Under the pieces are notes generated by a model. The model did no database searches. It was not told the origin of the DNA and was given only the letters and a program-made list of their open reading frames with translations. Shown one piece after another: positions 54,406 through 62,689 of a stretch of DNA of 64,000 nucleotides (positions within the stretch are counted from its first letter, which is position 1; every line of letters begins with the position of its first letter). A program made the translations under genes and the position numbers. The stretch spans positions 496,001 through 560,000 of the forward strand of contig NZ_JAUOEL010000002.1 in assembly GCF_030540765.1 (NCBI RefSeq), written 5' to 3'. This stretch comes from Flavivirga jejuensis (GTDB taxonomy: Bacteria > Bacteroidota > Bacteroidia > Flavobacteriales > Flavobacteriaceae).

Positions 54406-55380
54406 ATGTTAGAAAATGAAGCCAACATTCAATTAGAAAAACTTGGTCAAGCCATAGTTTCAATCAAAGGAGTTAATTATGCTGCCGTTGTAAACCAAGA
54501 TAATAACATAAATAACTTTCACATTGAAATTGGATATGATTCAGGGACATTTCCATCTAGCCTTTTATTACAATATTCTGAGAGAAAATTTGAACATAGA
54601 CCGATAGATATTAAAATTCCTAAAGGTCTCCCCATTGATTATATACCAAAAGCAATCTCATATGAAAATTTAAATAATTATTTGGATTTTCCTATTAGTC
54701 TAAGAGAAATGAAAAGCCCTTTTTCTTTTGATAAAAACCCTTATCGTGGTATAGCTTCTGAAGGTTCTGGTTCAAACTTTGGGACACTAGGGGCAATTGT
54801 AAAGTTAAAAAATGATAATAACTTTTATATTTTATCAAATTGCCATGTATTAATGAATGAATCTAGTAAAATTGGTCATCCAATTAAAAATGAAAGGAAA
54901 GAAACTATAGCAACATTACATTGGGCTGTTAGTAACGAATATTATGACATTGCTTTAGCAAAAGTAACGGACATGAGTCTACTTCAGAAAAAATTTAAAT
55001 GCTATGACTTCAACAAAAAAATTGCTAAACCAATAAAAATAGGTCAAATGGTCACTAAATGTGGTTATACCTCAGGGTCTATCAATGACGGAACTATTGT
55101 GTCTAAAAATGCATTTGTAAAGATTGGAGAAAATAATAAGATTTTTAAAAATCAAATTTTAGTCTCTAAAATTTCTAGAGGAGGTGATTCTGGTTCGACA
55201 TTGGTAGACAAAACTGGAAGAAATTCTTCAAAAGATGTAATAGGTCTTGTTTTTGCTTCAGATAAGTATGACTTTACTATTTGTAATCATCTACATTATC
55301 TCTTTTCTAATGAAATAGATTGCTATAATTATAGTGATGATATTATTATGCCTAAAATAAATTTCGAATCTTTTTATTAA
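54406..55380 (+). CDS. Non-secreted trypsin-like serine protease
   Basis: A 324-residue protein without a signal peptide. Residues 1-115 are an unassigned N-terminal domain; residues about 125-324 have a chymotrypsin fold opened by GTLGAIVKLKNDNNFYILSNCHVLM. The triad is complete: H147 (NCHVL), D181 (YYDIALAKV), S262 in GGDSGST (260-264). The preceding segment SGSNFGTLG is characteristic of cytosolic NAL1-like proteases. In bacteria, such cytosolic trypsins are often found in conflict or signalling loci. Neighbours are the small membrane protein, an unknown protein and a two-component system. Confidence 0.88.
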   Translation: MLENEANIQLEKLGQAIVSIKGVNYAAVVNQDNNINNFHIEIGYDSGTFPSSLLLQYSERKFEHRPIDIKIPKGLPIDYIPKAISYENLNNYLDFPISLREMKSPFSFDKNPYRGIASEGSGSNFGTLGAIVKLKNDNNFYILSNCHVLMNESSKIGHPIKNERKETIATLHWAVSNEYYDIALAKVTDMSLLQKKFKCYDFNKKIAKPIKIGQMVTKCGYTSGSINDGTIVSKNAFVKIGENNKIFKNQILVSKISRGGDSGSTLVDKTGRNSSKDVIGLVFASDKYDFTICNHLHYLFSNEIDCYNYSDDIIMPKINFESFY

Positions 55381-55398
55381 TCTTAAAAACACATAACT

Positions 55399-55869
55399 AT
55401 GGGTATTCTAAATTACCAAAAATTAGCTTTACAAGAACCAAAATTTCCATCTACTAATGCATATTCATATATAGATGGAGATTTTGGATTCAAAATTACT
55501 TTTAATTGGAAAAATTCCTCAGAATTTGTAAATGAAATACAATACGAAATTATAAATTCTGCTCCTCAATATCATCTTTACGAATTTGATAATGCTAGAG
55601 TTTGCTGTCAAACCCTAAATGGAACTAAAAATTTATATTTTTTGATGATGAATTTTAAAAACGTCGAAACTGTAAATGAAGTTTCTGGGTATAAAATAGG
55701 TACATTTACTCCTCAATGTAATCTTAAAATGGAAATAGGGAGTGTAATTTTTATAAAGTTTAATACTTACACACCAAATGAAATTCCTTACGACAGTTGT
55801 AGCATACCTATTTTTGATGAAAACCCAAAAACAAAAGACGGAAGCATAATAGTAAGTGTAGGTCCTTGA
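55399..55869 (+). CDS. Hypothetical protein linked to the protease
   Basis: A 156-residue cytosolic-type protein, beta-rich (FKITFNWKNSSEFVNEIQYEI; MEIGSVIFIKFN), with no recognised family. It begins 18 bases after the protease and its stop overlaps the histidine kinase start (TTGA). It may be a substrate, inhibitor or sensor of the protease. Confidence 0.72.
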   Translation: MGILNYQKLALQEPKFPSTNAYSYIDGDFGFKITFNWKNSSEFVNEIQYEIINSAPQYHLYEFDNARVCCQTLNGTKNLYFLMMNFKNVETVNEVSGYKIGTFTPQCNLKMEIGSVIFIKFNTYTPNEIPYDSCSIPIFDENPKTKDGSIIVSVGP

Positions 55870-57638
55870 ATAAAAAAAAACGCCATATAAGCACATATCT
55901 TCTACCAGTAATATTTTGTATTACTGGTTTTTGCGTTTCTCAAAACACCAATTTTGAAAATGTATTAGATGCCTATAATTCATCTAACAAGCAAGATATA
56001 CTAATAGAATTAAAAAAAATTGATACTACTAAAATCAATAAATATGACAAAGCTACTTGGCTATATTATTTCGCAGATTATAATTCAATTATAGATAATC
56101 ATCATCTAGCCTATGTCTATATTTTAAAATCAAAAAAACTATTTAAAGAGTTAAAACAATATAGTGATGTAAAAGATTGCAACGTTTTATTATTAGGCAT
56201 TCTAAACCATCAAAATAATTTAGAAATTGACAAAAAAGCAATTATTTCAGAGTTAAAAAGTTACGCTTTAAAAAAGAAGGACACTTTGGCATTAGCTAAG
56301 GTCTATCAACAAATAGCTATTCAATATTTAGACAATAATGATGGAAATGAAACTTTAAAATATTTTAACCTCATTACTAATTTATATAAGTTACGTAAAG
56401 ATACTTTAGAGATAGCAAAATGCAATATGAATATTGGAACTGTTTATAATACTGTTTTTAATAACCAAGATTCAGCATTATACTATACAAAAAAAGCTGT
56501 ACCCTATTTAAAAAAATATAAGGATTATCAAAATTTAGCTTATAACTATAACAACCAAGCTCAACAATATAAATTATTAAAAAACTGTATAGAAGCTGAA
56601 AAATATTTTTTAAAAGCAGATTCGATACCACTCAAAGGTAATATCTCAAAAAGTAAAGTTATATTTTATGAAAACATGTCAAGTTTGTACTTAGAATGTA
56701 AAGAATATAAAAAGGCAGCACTTCATTTTGACAAGTTAATTAAACTAAAAGACAGCATCAACGACACAAAACAAAACATAGCCATATCAAAAATAAAAGA
56801 ACAATACGACAACGAAAAAGTCCGTGCAAATAGCCTAGAAATTGAATCAAAACGAAAACAAAATTTCAATTTATTAATTGGGGCATTTGCTTTTATACTC
56901 TTTGGAGGCACCACTGCCTTTCTCATCCAAAAAAACACCAAACGTAAACAAAAACTAGCCGAACAAGAAAAAGAAATTGAAAAACAAAAAGTAGAAACAT
57001 TATTAAAAGACCAAGAGCTAATAAGTATTGATGCCATGATTGAAGGCCAAGAAAAAGAACGCCAACGCATTGCCAACGACTTACATGATGATTTAGGCGG
57101 ACTTATGGCAACCGTCAAACTTCATTTTAATGTTCTTAAAGACAAGAAAACTCCCGAATTATTTGATAAAACGAATACTTTACTAGATGAAGCCTACCAA
57201 AAAGTACGCTCGATAGCACATGCCAAAAACTCAGGTGTTATAGCAAAACAAGGGCTCTTAAAAGCCATACAAAACATGGCTGATAAAGTATCTGTTTCAA
57301 ATAAAATTATAATTAATGTAATTGATCATGATTTAGAAGACCGTTTAGAAAACAGTTTAGAGCTTACTATTTTTAGAGTCATTCAGGAATTAGTCACTAA
57401 TATTATTAAACATGCTGAGGCTACAGAAGCTATCATTCATTTAACCAACCATGAAGACAGCTTAAATATTATGATAGAAGATAATGGTAAAGGGTTTAAT
57501 CCGAGTCAGGTAACAACCAAAAATAAAGGCATGGGAATTAGCAGTATTGATAAACGAGTTGAACATTTAAATGGTACTATGACTATAGAATCAGAAATTA
57601 ATAAAGGAACCACCATAATAATAGATATTCCAATATGA
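55866..57638 (+). CDS. TPR sensor histidine kinase (HisKA_3, NarL-system type)
   Basis: A 590-residue membrane sensor. Signal segment about 1-22; an extracytoplasmic TPR array about 25-320; a membrane helix about 334-353 (FNLLIGAFAFILFGGTTAFLI); a coiled coil; the phosphoacceptor H407 in ERQRIANDLHDDLGG; and an HATPase domain with N-box ELVTNIIKHAEA, MIEDNGKGF and GMGISSIDKRV. The TTG start overlaps the stop of the previous gene by four bases (TTGA) and the response regulator overlaps its own end in the same way (ATGA), so the whole cluster is translationally linked. Confidence 0.94.
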   Translation: MNKKKRHISTYLLPVIFCITGFCVSQNTNFENVLDAYNSSNKQDILIELKKIDTTKINKYDKATWLYYFADYNSIIDNHHLAYVYILKSKKLFKELKQYSDVKDCNVLLLGILNHQNNLEIDKKAIISELKSYALKKKDTLALAKVYQQIAIQYLDNNDGNETLKYFNLITNLYKLRKDTLEIAKCNMNIGTVYNTVFNNQDSALYYTKKAVPYLKKYKDYQNLAYNYNNQAQQYKLLKNCIEAEKYFLKADSIPLKGNISKSKVIFYENMSSLYLECKEYKKAALHFDKLIKLKDSINDTKQNIAISKIKEQYDNEKVRANSLEIESKRKQNFNLLIGAFAFILFGGTTAFLIQKNTKRKQKLAEQEKEIEKQKVETLLKDQELISIDAMIEGQEKERQRIANDLHDDLGGLMATVKLHFNVLKDKKTPELFDKTNTLLDEAYQKVRSIAHAKNSGVIAKQGLLKAIQNMADKVSVSNKIIINVIDHDLEDRLENSLELTIFRVIQELVTNIIKHAEATEAIIHLTNHEDSLNIMIEDNGKGFNPSQVTTKNKGMGISSIDKRVEHLNGTMTIESEINKGTTIIIDIPI

Positions 57639-58261
57639 TACGACTTGCTATAGCAGAAGACCACCAATCGTTAATAGATGGTATTAAATTACTACTAGAA
57701 TATGAAGACGATATTACCATTATAGGAACAGCAAATGACGGCGTTGCATTACTAGAAATAGTAGAGCGCAAACAACCAAACGTTATATTAACAGATATTA
57801 GAATGCCAAAAATGGATGGTATTGAACTCACAAAACAAATCAAAAAAAAGTATCCTAGTATAAATATATTGGCATTTACTATGTTCGAGCAAATCGAAGC
57901 CATCCAACGAATGATAGATGCTGGTGCATCTGGCTATATTTTAAAAAACTCCTCCTTAAAAGAGGTACATAATGCTATTATAGCTGTTTCAAAAGGAGAA
58001 ACGTATTTTGATGCCAATATTAATACTAATGTTTTAAACTCAAAATCAGATATTAAAACAAAAGGGGTTTTAACAAAACGTCAAATAGAAATTCTTGGAC
58101 TTATTGCCCAAGGAAAAACGTCTCGAGAAATTGCCGATTTACTTTTTATTGGGGTTCATACTGTAGATACACACCGCAAAAACATGGTGCGTATTCTAGG
58201 CCTTAAGGGTAAAGGCGAATTGATGCGCTATGCACTAGATAAAAAGTATACGTTTACCTAG
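57635..58261 (+). CDS. NarL/FixJ-family response regulator
   Basis: A 208-residue regulator. The receiver has D54 as phosphoacceptor (VILTDIRMPKMDG), conserved acids in AIAEDHQ and the K in ILKNSS; the LuxR-type HTH is about 145-205 (LTKRQIEILGLIAQGKTSREIADLLFIGVHTVDTHRKNM). Cognate to the kinase before it (4-base overlap). The end of its own coding region overlaps a NarL-type inverted site that could drive the next gene, and a matching site lies before the cluster, so autoregulation is likely. Confidence 0.95.
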   Translation: MIRLAIAEDHQSLIDGIKLLLEYEDDITIIGTANDGVALLEIVERKQPNVILTDIRMPKMDGIELTKQIKKKYPSINILAFTMFEQIEAIQRMIDAGASGYILKNSSLKEVHNAIIAVSKGETYFDANINTNVLNSKSDIKTKGVLTKRQIEILGLIAQGKTSREIADLLFIGVHTVDTHRKNMVRILGLKGKGELMRYALDKKYTFT

Positions 58262-58270
58262 CATTGGGTA
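58255..58270. promoter_or_regulatory. Candidate NarL-type operator, site 2
   Basis: TACCTAG-CA-TTGGGTA, 7-2-7 spaced. It overlaps the stop codon of the response regulator and is 53 bases before the next gene, almost the same distance as site 1. ATTGGGTATGTTTT is identical at both sites. Confidence 0.6.
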
Positions 58271-58323
58271 TGTTTTCATAAAACTATGATTTATAGATTT
58301 AAAAACTATAAATTAAGAACATT

Positions 58324-59652
58324 ATGAAACCATTAAAAATTATTTTCACCTGTATCCTTTTCGGTTACATTACACACAACATTGAAGCTCAAAACACTAA
58401 AAATCAAAACATTGAATCTAAAAATATTAAAAAAACTACAATAACTCTAGGTTTTGAAAAAAAATCTGAAATAATCACTTATAAAGAAAGTGATACTCTA
58501 ACAATTCCATTTTCTATAAACATTGAAGGAAGTTACTTCCCAAGTGAAACTGACGATATAGAAATCGAAATTATTTCTAATAGTGACGAATTAAATTTAT
58601 TTTTATCTAATAATACTTTTAAAATTTCAAGTTCTAAAACAAAAGGTGAATTAAATTTTATAAATAATTCGAATAAACTTATCAATGATTTTAAAAGTTT
58701 AGTAAATTCTTTTCTGGAGCAAAAGGGTATCTTTACTTTACAAATAAAACTGTCTTCTAAAAGTGATTTTATTGTAAATGATAACAAAATTTCAATAGAC
58801 TTAAACTCACAAGAAAAGTACATACAATTAAGACCCGAAAAACAAACTTCAAATAATATATATAATTTCTATTTAGGAACTAATTTCGATCTAGAGAATA
58901 AAGTAAAAGCTAATAGTTTCTATTCTGAGATTGATGTGTATTTACCTGATTTATTTTTCAAAAATAAAAAAGAAAACTTTTGGGGAGGGATTAGAGCAGG
59001 AATGTATAAAAACAGATCCTTAAGTACAAAAAAAGAAAGAACTTCGGATGCTCAATATATTGAAATTATCGAAAACCTACCTGAGAATGATTCTATTACT
59101 ATTGAAAATAAAAGAATTATTAGAACACCCAAGGTTTCGTATGATAATCTTGGTTTTTACGCAGAGCTATTATTGAAAATTTATAATTCTAAATATCAAG
59201 ACTTCAAAGTTTTTTTAGCTCCAAGGGCTGAGGTTATACAGCGCGTAGAAACTACAAGTTATGATTTTGAAGATTTTGTTTCTTTAGGATACGAAAAGAT
59301 TCAAAGGGATAGTCTTAATAGTCGCAATATAAGATCTCTTTTATCATTAAATAGAGAGCGAACCGCAAAATATTATAACTCTTATTTTGGGCTGGGTATG
59401 CCTATGTTTTATAATAGTAAAGGCATAGAAATTTTTCTTAACCCTGTATTTGGTATGGGAGATTCTGCTCCATTCGGTAGAAATAATAAATCTAATAAGA
59501 CATTCGGACTATTTCAATTTCATTTAATAGAAAAAAAGAGTAAAATAAAATTAAATGGAGAGATAAGAAAGTTTTTTAATGCAAATCAAGATCCTTTTAT
59601 TGTAATCAACCTTTCTAAACGAATAGACATAGAATCTTTATTTAGCGAATAA
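58324..59652 (+). CDS. Hypothetical exported protein
   Basis: A 442-residue protein with a signal peptide (about 1-22). Residues about 30-170 are polar, beta-rich and serine/asparagine-rich; residues about 185-442 show alternating strands (FYLGTNFDLENKVKANSFYSEIDVY; WGGIRAGMYKNRS; GFYAELLLKIYNS) like an outer-membrane beta-barrel. No recognised family. It sits beneath a predicted NarL-type site and above a small LuxR gene, so it is a probable target of the two-component system. Confidence 0.75.
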   Translation: MKPLKIIFTCILFGYITHNIEAQNTKNQNIESKNIKKTTITLGFEKKSEIITYKESDTLTIPFSINIEGSYFPSETDDIEIEIISNSDELNLFLSNNTFKISSSKTKGELNFINNSNKLINDFKSLVNSFLEQKGIFTLQIKLSSKSDFIVNDNKISIDLNSQEKYIQLRPEKQTSNNIYNFYLGTNFDLENKVKANSFYSEIDVYLPDLFFKNKKENFWGGIRAGMYKNRSLSTKKERTSDAQYIEIIENLPENDSITIENKRIIRTPKVSYDNLGFYAELLLKIYNSKYQDFKVFLAPRAEVIQRVETTSYDFEDFVSLGYEKIQRDSLNSRNIRSLLSLNRERTAKYYNSYFGLGMPMFYNSKGIEIFLNPVFGMGDSAPFGRNNKSNKTFGLFQFHLIEKKSKIKLNGEIRKFFNANQDPFIVINLSKRIDIESLFSE

Positions 59653-59695
59653 ACAACGAATTACAAAACTATGAACTTAACCAATAACATTATAA

Positions 59696-60085
59696 ATGAC
59701 AGCATTTCAAGAAATAATAAAAACGATTAACAATGTAAAAAGAAAAGGCAACCTACTATCCAAAAAAGACATTCTTTCTGTATTAAAAGCAACCAAACAA
59801 ATAACAAAACATAAAGAGTTAATAAATTCTCTAATTTTCTTTTTTACGACATTAGATTCCAAAGCTTTAAATAAGATCGATATATTGTCTAAAAGAGAAT
59901 TAGAAGTTTTACAATACATAGGTCATGGAAAAAGTTCTATAAATATTGCAAAAAAGCTGGGCTTAAGCATTTCTACTATAGAAACACACCGAAAAAATAT
60001 TAGAAAAAAATTAGAACTTGTTGGAAAAGGAACACTTATCCAATATGCAATTTTAAATAATTTAAGAATGTTAAACTCTGAATAA
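59696..60085 (+). CDS. Receiver-less LuxR-type DNA-binding protein
   Basis: A 129-residue protein with a C-terminal LuxR/GerE HTH (about 62-125: LSKRELEVLQYIGHGKSSINIAKKLGLSISTIETHRKNI) closely similar to that of the response regulator 57635-58261. The N-terminal 55 residues are a short helical region and not a receiver domain. It may share or compete for the same operators, possibly as a modulator. Located 43 bases after the exported protein gene, so probably cotranscribed. Confidence 0.9.
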   Translation: MTAFQEIIKTINNVKRKGNLLSKKDILSVLKATKQITKHKELINSLIFFFTTLDSKALNKIDILSKRELEVLQYIGHGKSSINIAKKLGLSISTIETHRKNIRKKLELVGKGTLIQYAILNNLRMLNSE

Positions 60086-60353
60086 AATCATACAATATAA
60101 ACAAAACACGACTTAACAAAACGCCTCCAAAAACTGTCTTCCATTGTAAGTGATTTACTGTTTTTCAGTGGTTTATTATTATTTCAACCACCCAATATTG
60201 CTTTTTAGGTGTATTTATAGAGTACCGAGGTAGGAAAAACAACCTCTAACTTGTTATATAGATAGTTGCAATGTTTTTCACGCAACCTTTTTATTTTTTT
60301 TGCATCTAGTGTATATAAACAAACTCAAAACAACTTAAAACAAACTCAAAACA
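60086..60353. other. 268-base intergenic region
   Basis: Contains a direct repeat AAACAAACTCAAAACAA present twice just before the microprotein start. No exact -7 box was recognised. Confidence 0.4.
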
Positions 60354-60440
60354 ATGAAAATACTAATAATAATTAGCGTACTTATTGTCGTTAATTTGAT
60401 TCTTTTGACTTTTAGTGTTAACAAAAGAACAGACCCTTAA
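60354..60440 (+). CDS. Membrane microprotein, 28 residues
   Basis: A short reading frame: MKILIIISVLIVVNLILLTF is a single membrane helix followed by a short charged tail (SVNKRTDP). The stop codon falls within a strong terminator, and the frame is well spaced from its neighbours, which supports translation. Too short for homology claims; it could also be a leader peptide or an untranslated small RNA. Confidence 0.5.
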   Translation: MKILIIISVLIVVNLILLTFSVNKRTDP

Positions 60441-60460
60441 TTATAAGGGTCTGTTCTTTT
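60425..60460. terminator. Bidirectional terminator
   Basis: AAGAACAGACCCTTA and TAAGGGTCTGTTCTT form a 15-bp stem with a T-run on the plus side; on the minus side it lies 26 bases beyond the DPP III stop and can end that transcript too. Confidence 0.85.
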
Positions 60461-60485
60461 TATTACTTACATTTTAAGAACCTGT

Positions 60486-62504
60486 TTAGTTTACTTCTGG
60501 TAAGAAATTATATTTTTTACTATAATCTAACATCTGATCAACAAAAGCATCAGGTTGAGTCACCTTCACCCCTATTATTTTTCCTTCTTCATTTTTCTCT
60601 GCTACTAATACTGGATTCACAAAGCCATTATATGGTGCTGATAAAAATTGCTTATTACGGTCTAAAACTTCTGCATGAATAGCTTGATCTACTTTTACAC
60701 CATAGCCTTCTACTAAAGCTTCTACTGCAGCATAATCTCCTTCAGATTTTATACGTTGCGTTTCACGTAATAATTGTCCGAAAAGATCATGCAATTTTTC
60801 ATAATCATTAATATTAAAATACGTTTTCCCATCACGCTTTACTTTTTCAATAACACGGTCTGCCTTACCTTTTTCATATACCCAAGCACTCACCCATTGT
60901 CTATTTCGCATGTGTGCTTCTTCAACATCATCACCTAAATTTAAACGAATTAATTGCGTTACAAGACCATTTCTTATATAACCATCATAAGCAGTTTTTC
61001 CAACACGTTTCCAATCGTCGACCAAACCTAGCTCTTGTAACTTCTCATGATACAAATAATATAATCCAACTAAATCTGCACGCCCTTCCTCTAAAGTTGA
61101 AGCATAATTTTTCAAGGTTTCCTTAGTCTCTCCCACTCCAGGGTTTAATTGTCCTGATGCATGCCCTATTACCTCGTGCAATGCTGTATGTAACTTATCT
61201 GCTAATTGTCCATACGTTTCTTCTAATTTAAGTTCTTCATCATCATGAACAAACTCCTTTAAACGCCCAGTACTTCCTGCGTTATTATAAGCATGTATAA
61301 TATTTCCTAAAGACACAGATTTACTGCCTACTTCTGTTCTAATCCAATTAGCATTAGGTAAATTGACTCCAATTGGAGTACTTGGAGAGGCATCACCAGC
61401 TTCACCAGCTACGTTAACCACTTTATAAGTAACCCCAACAACATTATCTTTTTTATGAGCTTCCATTAATGGAGAATTATCTTCAAACCACTGGGCATTA
61501 TCTGATAATACTTTCATTTTTTGAGACATATCAAAATCATTAATTTGAATAATCGACTCATAAGACCCTCTATATCCTAAAGGATCATTATAAACTTCAA
61601 TAAAACTATTTATATAATCAATATTTCCTTTTGTAGCAGAAGTCCAAGCCACATTATAATCATCCCAAGTTTGTAAATCACCCGTTTTATAATAATCAAT
61701 TAACAAACCTAGAGCATGACTTTGAGCATCGTTTTCAGCAACCCCTTTCGCTAATTCTAACCACTTGATAATTTCATCAATAGCCGAACCATATAAACCA
61801 CCAGATTTATAAATACGTTCTTTTAATTCTCCATTTTCTTTTACTAATTGCGAATTTAATCCAAACGATAATGGTTTTTCAGAATTTGGAGATTGCTTTG
61901 CAGCATAAAAGCGTTCCACATCACTATTAGTAACATTAGGACCATAAAAATTTACCGCAGAAAGCCCAACATTATCAACCCCTTTTGCCTGATTTACTTT
62001 TTTCGCATCTACATCATTAAAAATAACATCGAAAGCTTCACCTTCTAAAGTGGTATTTGTATCTGCTAATAATTGTTTTAAATAGTCTGAAGAAAACTCT
62101 GGTTTTAATTTATCGTTTGAATAATGATGGTGAATCCCGTTACTAAACCAAACACGTTTTAAATATGTTATAAAAGCGTTCCAATCTTGAGAAGATTTAT
62201 CTCCTTCATAGTTTGAATACACATTCTCAAGTGCTTTTCTTATTTTTAAGTTATGTCTATAATTTTGATCCCACATAATATCTCTCCCCGCTAAACCTGC
62301 TTGGGTAAGATAATATACTAATGTTTGTTCTTTTAAGGTTAAATTTTCCCATCCTGGGATCTGATAACGAAGTATTTTTATATCAGCAAACTGTTCTACA
62401 TTATAATCAAAAGTAACACGCTCTTTTACCGCTTTCTTTTCTGTACCACATGATAAAAACAGGCTAGCGATTAATACCAAATTAAATATTGATCTTAGTT
62501 TCAT
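60486..62504 (-). CDS. Dipeptidyl peptidase III (M49), lipoprotein
   Basis: A zinc peptidase removing dipeptides from peptide N-termini. At 672 residues it is full length for M49. Lipoprotein signal with Cys about 20 (LFLSCGTEK); zinc motif H443-E-V-I-G-H448 (the bacterial H-E-x-x-G-H form); second motif E472-E-G-R-A-D477. Being lipidated it works in the envelope, probably in peptide scavenging with the M28 enzymes in this window. Monocistronic, with a terminator shared with the microprotein. Confidence 0.95.
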   Translation of the reverse strand: MKLRSIFNLVLIASLFLSCGTEKKAVKERVTFDYNVEQFADIKILRYQIPGWENLTLKEQTLVYYLTQAGLAGRDIMWDQNYRHNLKIRKALENVYSNYEGDKSSQDWNAFITYLKRVWFSNGIHHHYSNDKLKPEFSSDYLKQLLADTNTTLEGEAFDVIFNDVDAKKVNQAKGVDNVGLSAVNFYGPNVTNSDVERFYAAKQSPNSEKPLSFGLNSQLVKENGELKERIYKSGGLYGSAIDEIIKWLELAKGVAENDAQSHALGLLIDYYKTGDLQTWDDYNVAWTSATKGNIDYINSFIEVYNDPLGYRGSYESIIQINDFDMSQKMKVLSDNAQWFEDNSPLMEAHKKDNVVGVTYKVVNVAGEAGDASPSTPIGVNLPNANWIRTEVGSKSVSLGNIIHAYNNAGSTGRLKEFVHDDEELKLEETYGQLADKLHTALHEVIGHASGQLNPGVGETKETLKNYASTLEEGRADLVGLYYLYHEKLQELGLVDDWKRVGKTAYDGYIRNGLVTQLIRLNLGDDVEEAHMRNRQWVSAWVYEKGKADRVIEKVKRDGKTYFNINDYEKLHDLFGQLLRETQRIKSEGDYAAVEALVEGYGVKVDQAIHAEVLDRNKQFLSAPYNGFVNPVLVAEKNEEGKIIGVKVTQPDAFVDQMLDYSKKYNFLPEVN

Positions 62505-62655
62505 TTTTTATAAAATATTTTTAATTAATATGCAAAAAATTGATTATTAAGTGTTTATAAATTATTGATTAATTAAAGAAACAATCTTTTAGTTAAAATA
62601 AATTTATTTATAGCTTAACAAATATAATAATTTATTAAACGAGAATTAAAATGAT

Positions 62656-62663
62656 TATATTTG
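62656..62663 (+). promoter_or_regulatory. -7 box within an inverted repeat
   Basis: TATATTTG is an exact TAnnTTTG match, 26 bases before the SRPBCC-GyrI gene. It lies inside the inverted repeat GAGAATTA (62641-62648) ... TAATTCTC (62669-62676), a possible operator. Confidence 0.5.
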
Positions 62664-62689
62664 ATTTGTAATTCTCCAAAAAAGTAAAA

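Noticed and set aside
54406-55380. Protease locus as a proven antiphage system
   Set aside because: No nuclease, nucleotide cyclase, STAND ATPase or mobile island context is present; defence remains only one of several hypotheses.
60310-60353. Short direct repeats AAACAAACTCAAAACAA before the microprotein, possible CRISPR or iteron array
   Set aside because: Only two copies, no regular spacers and low complexity; better seen as simple-sequence duplication.
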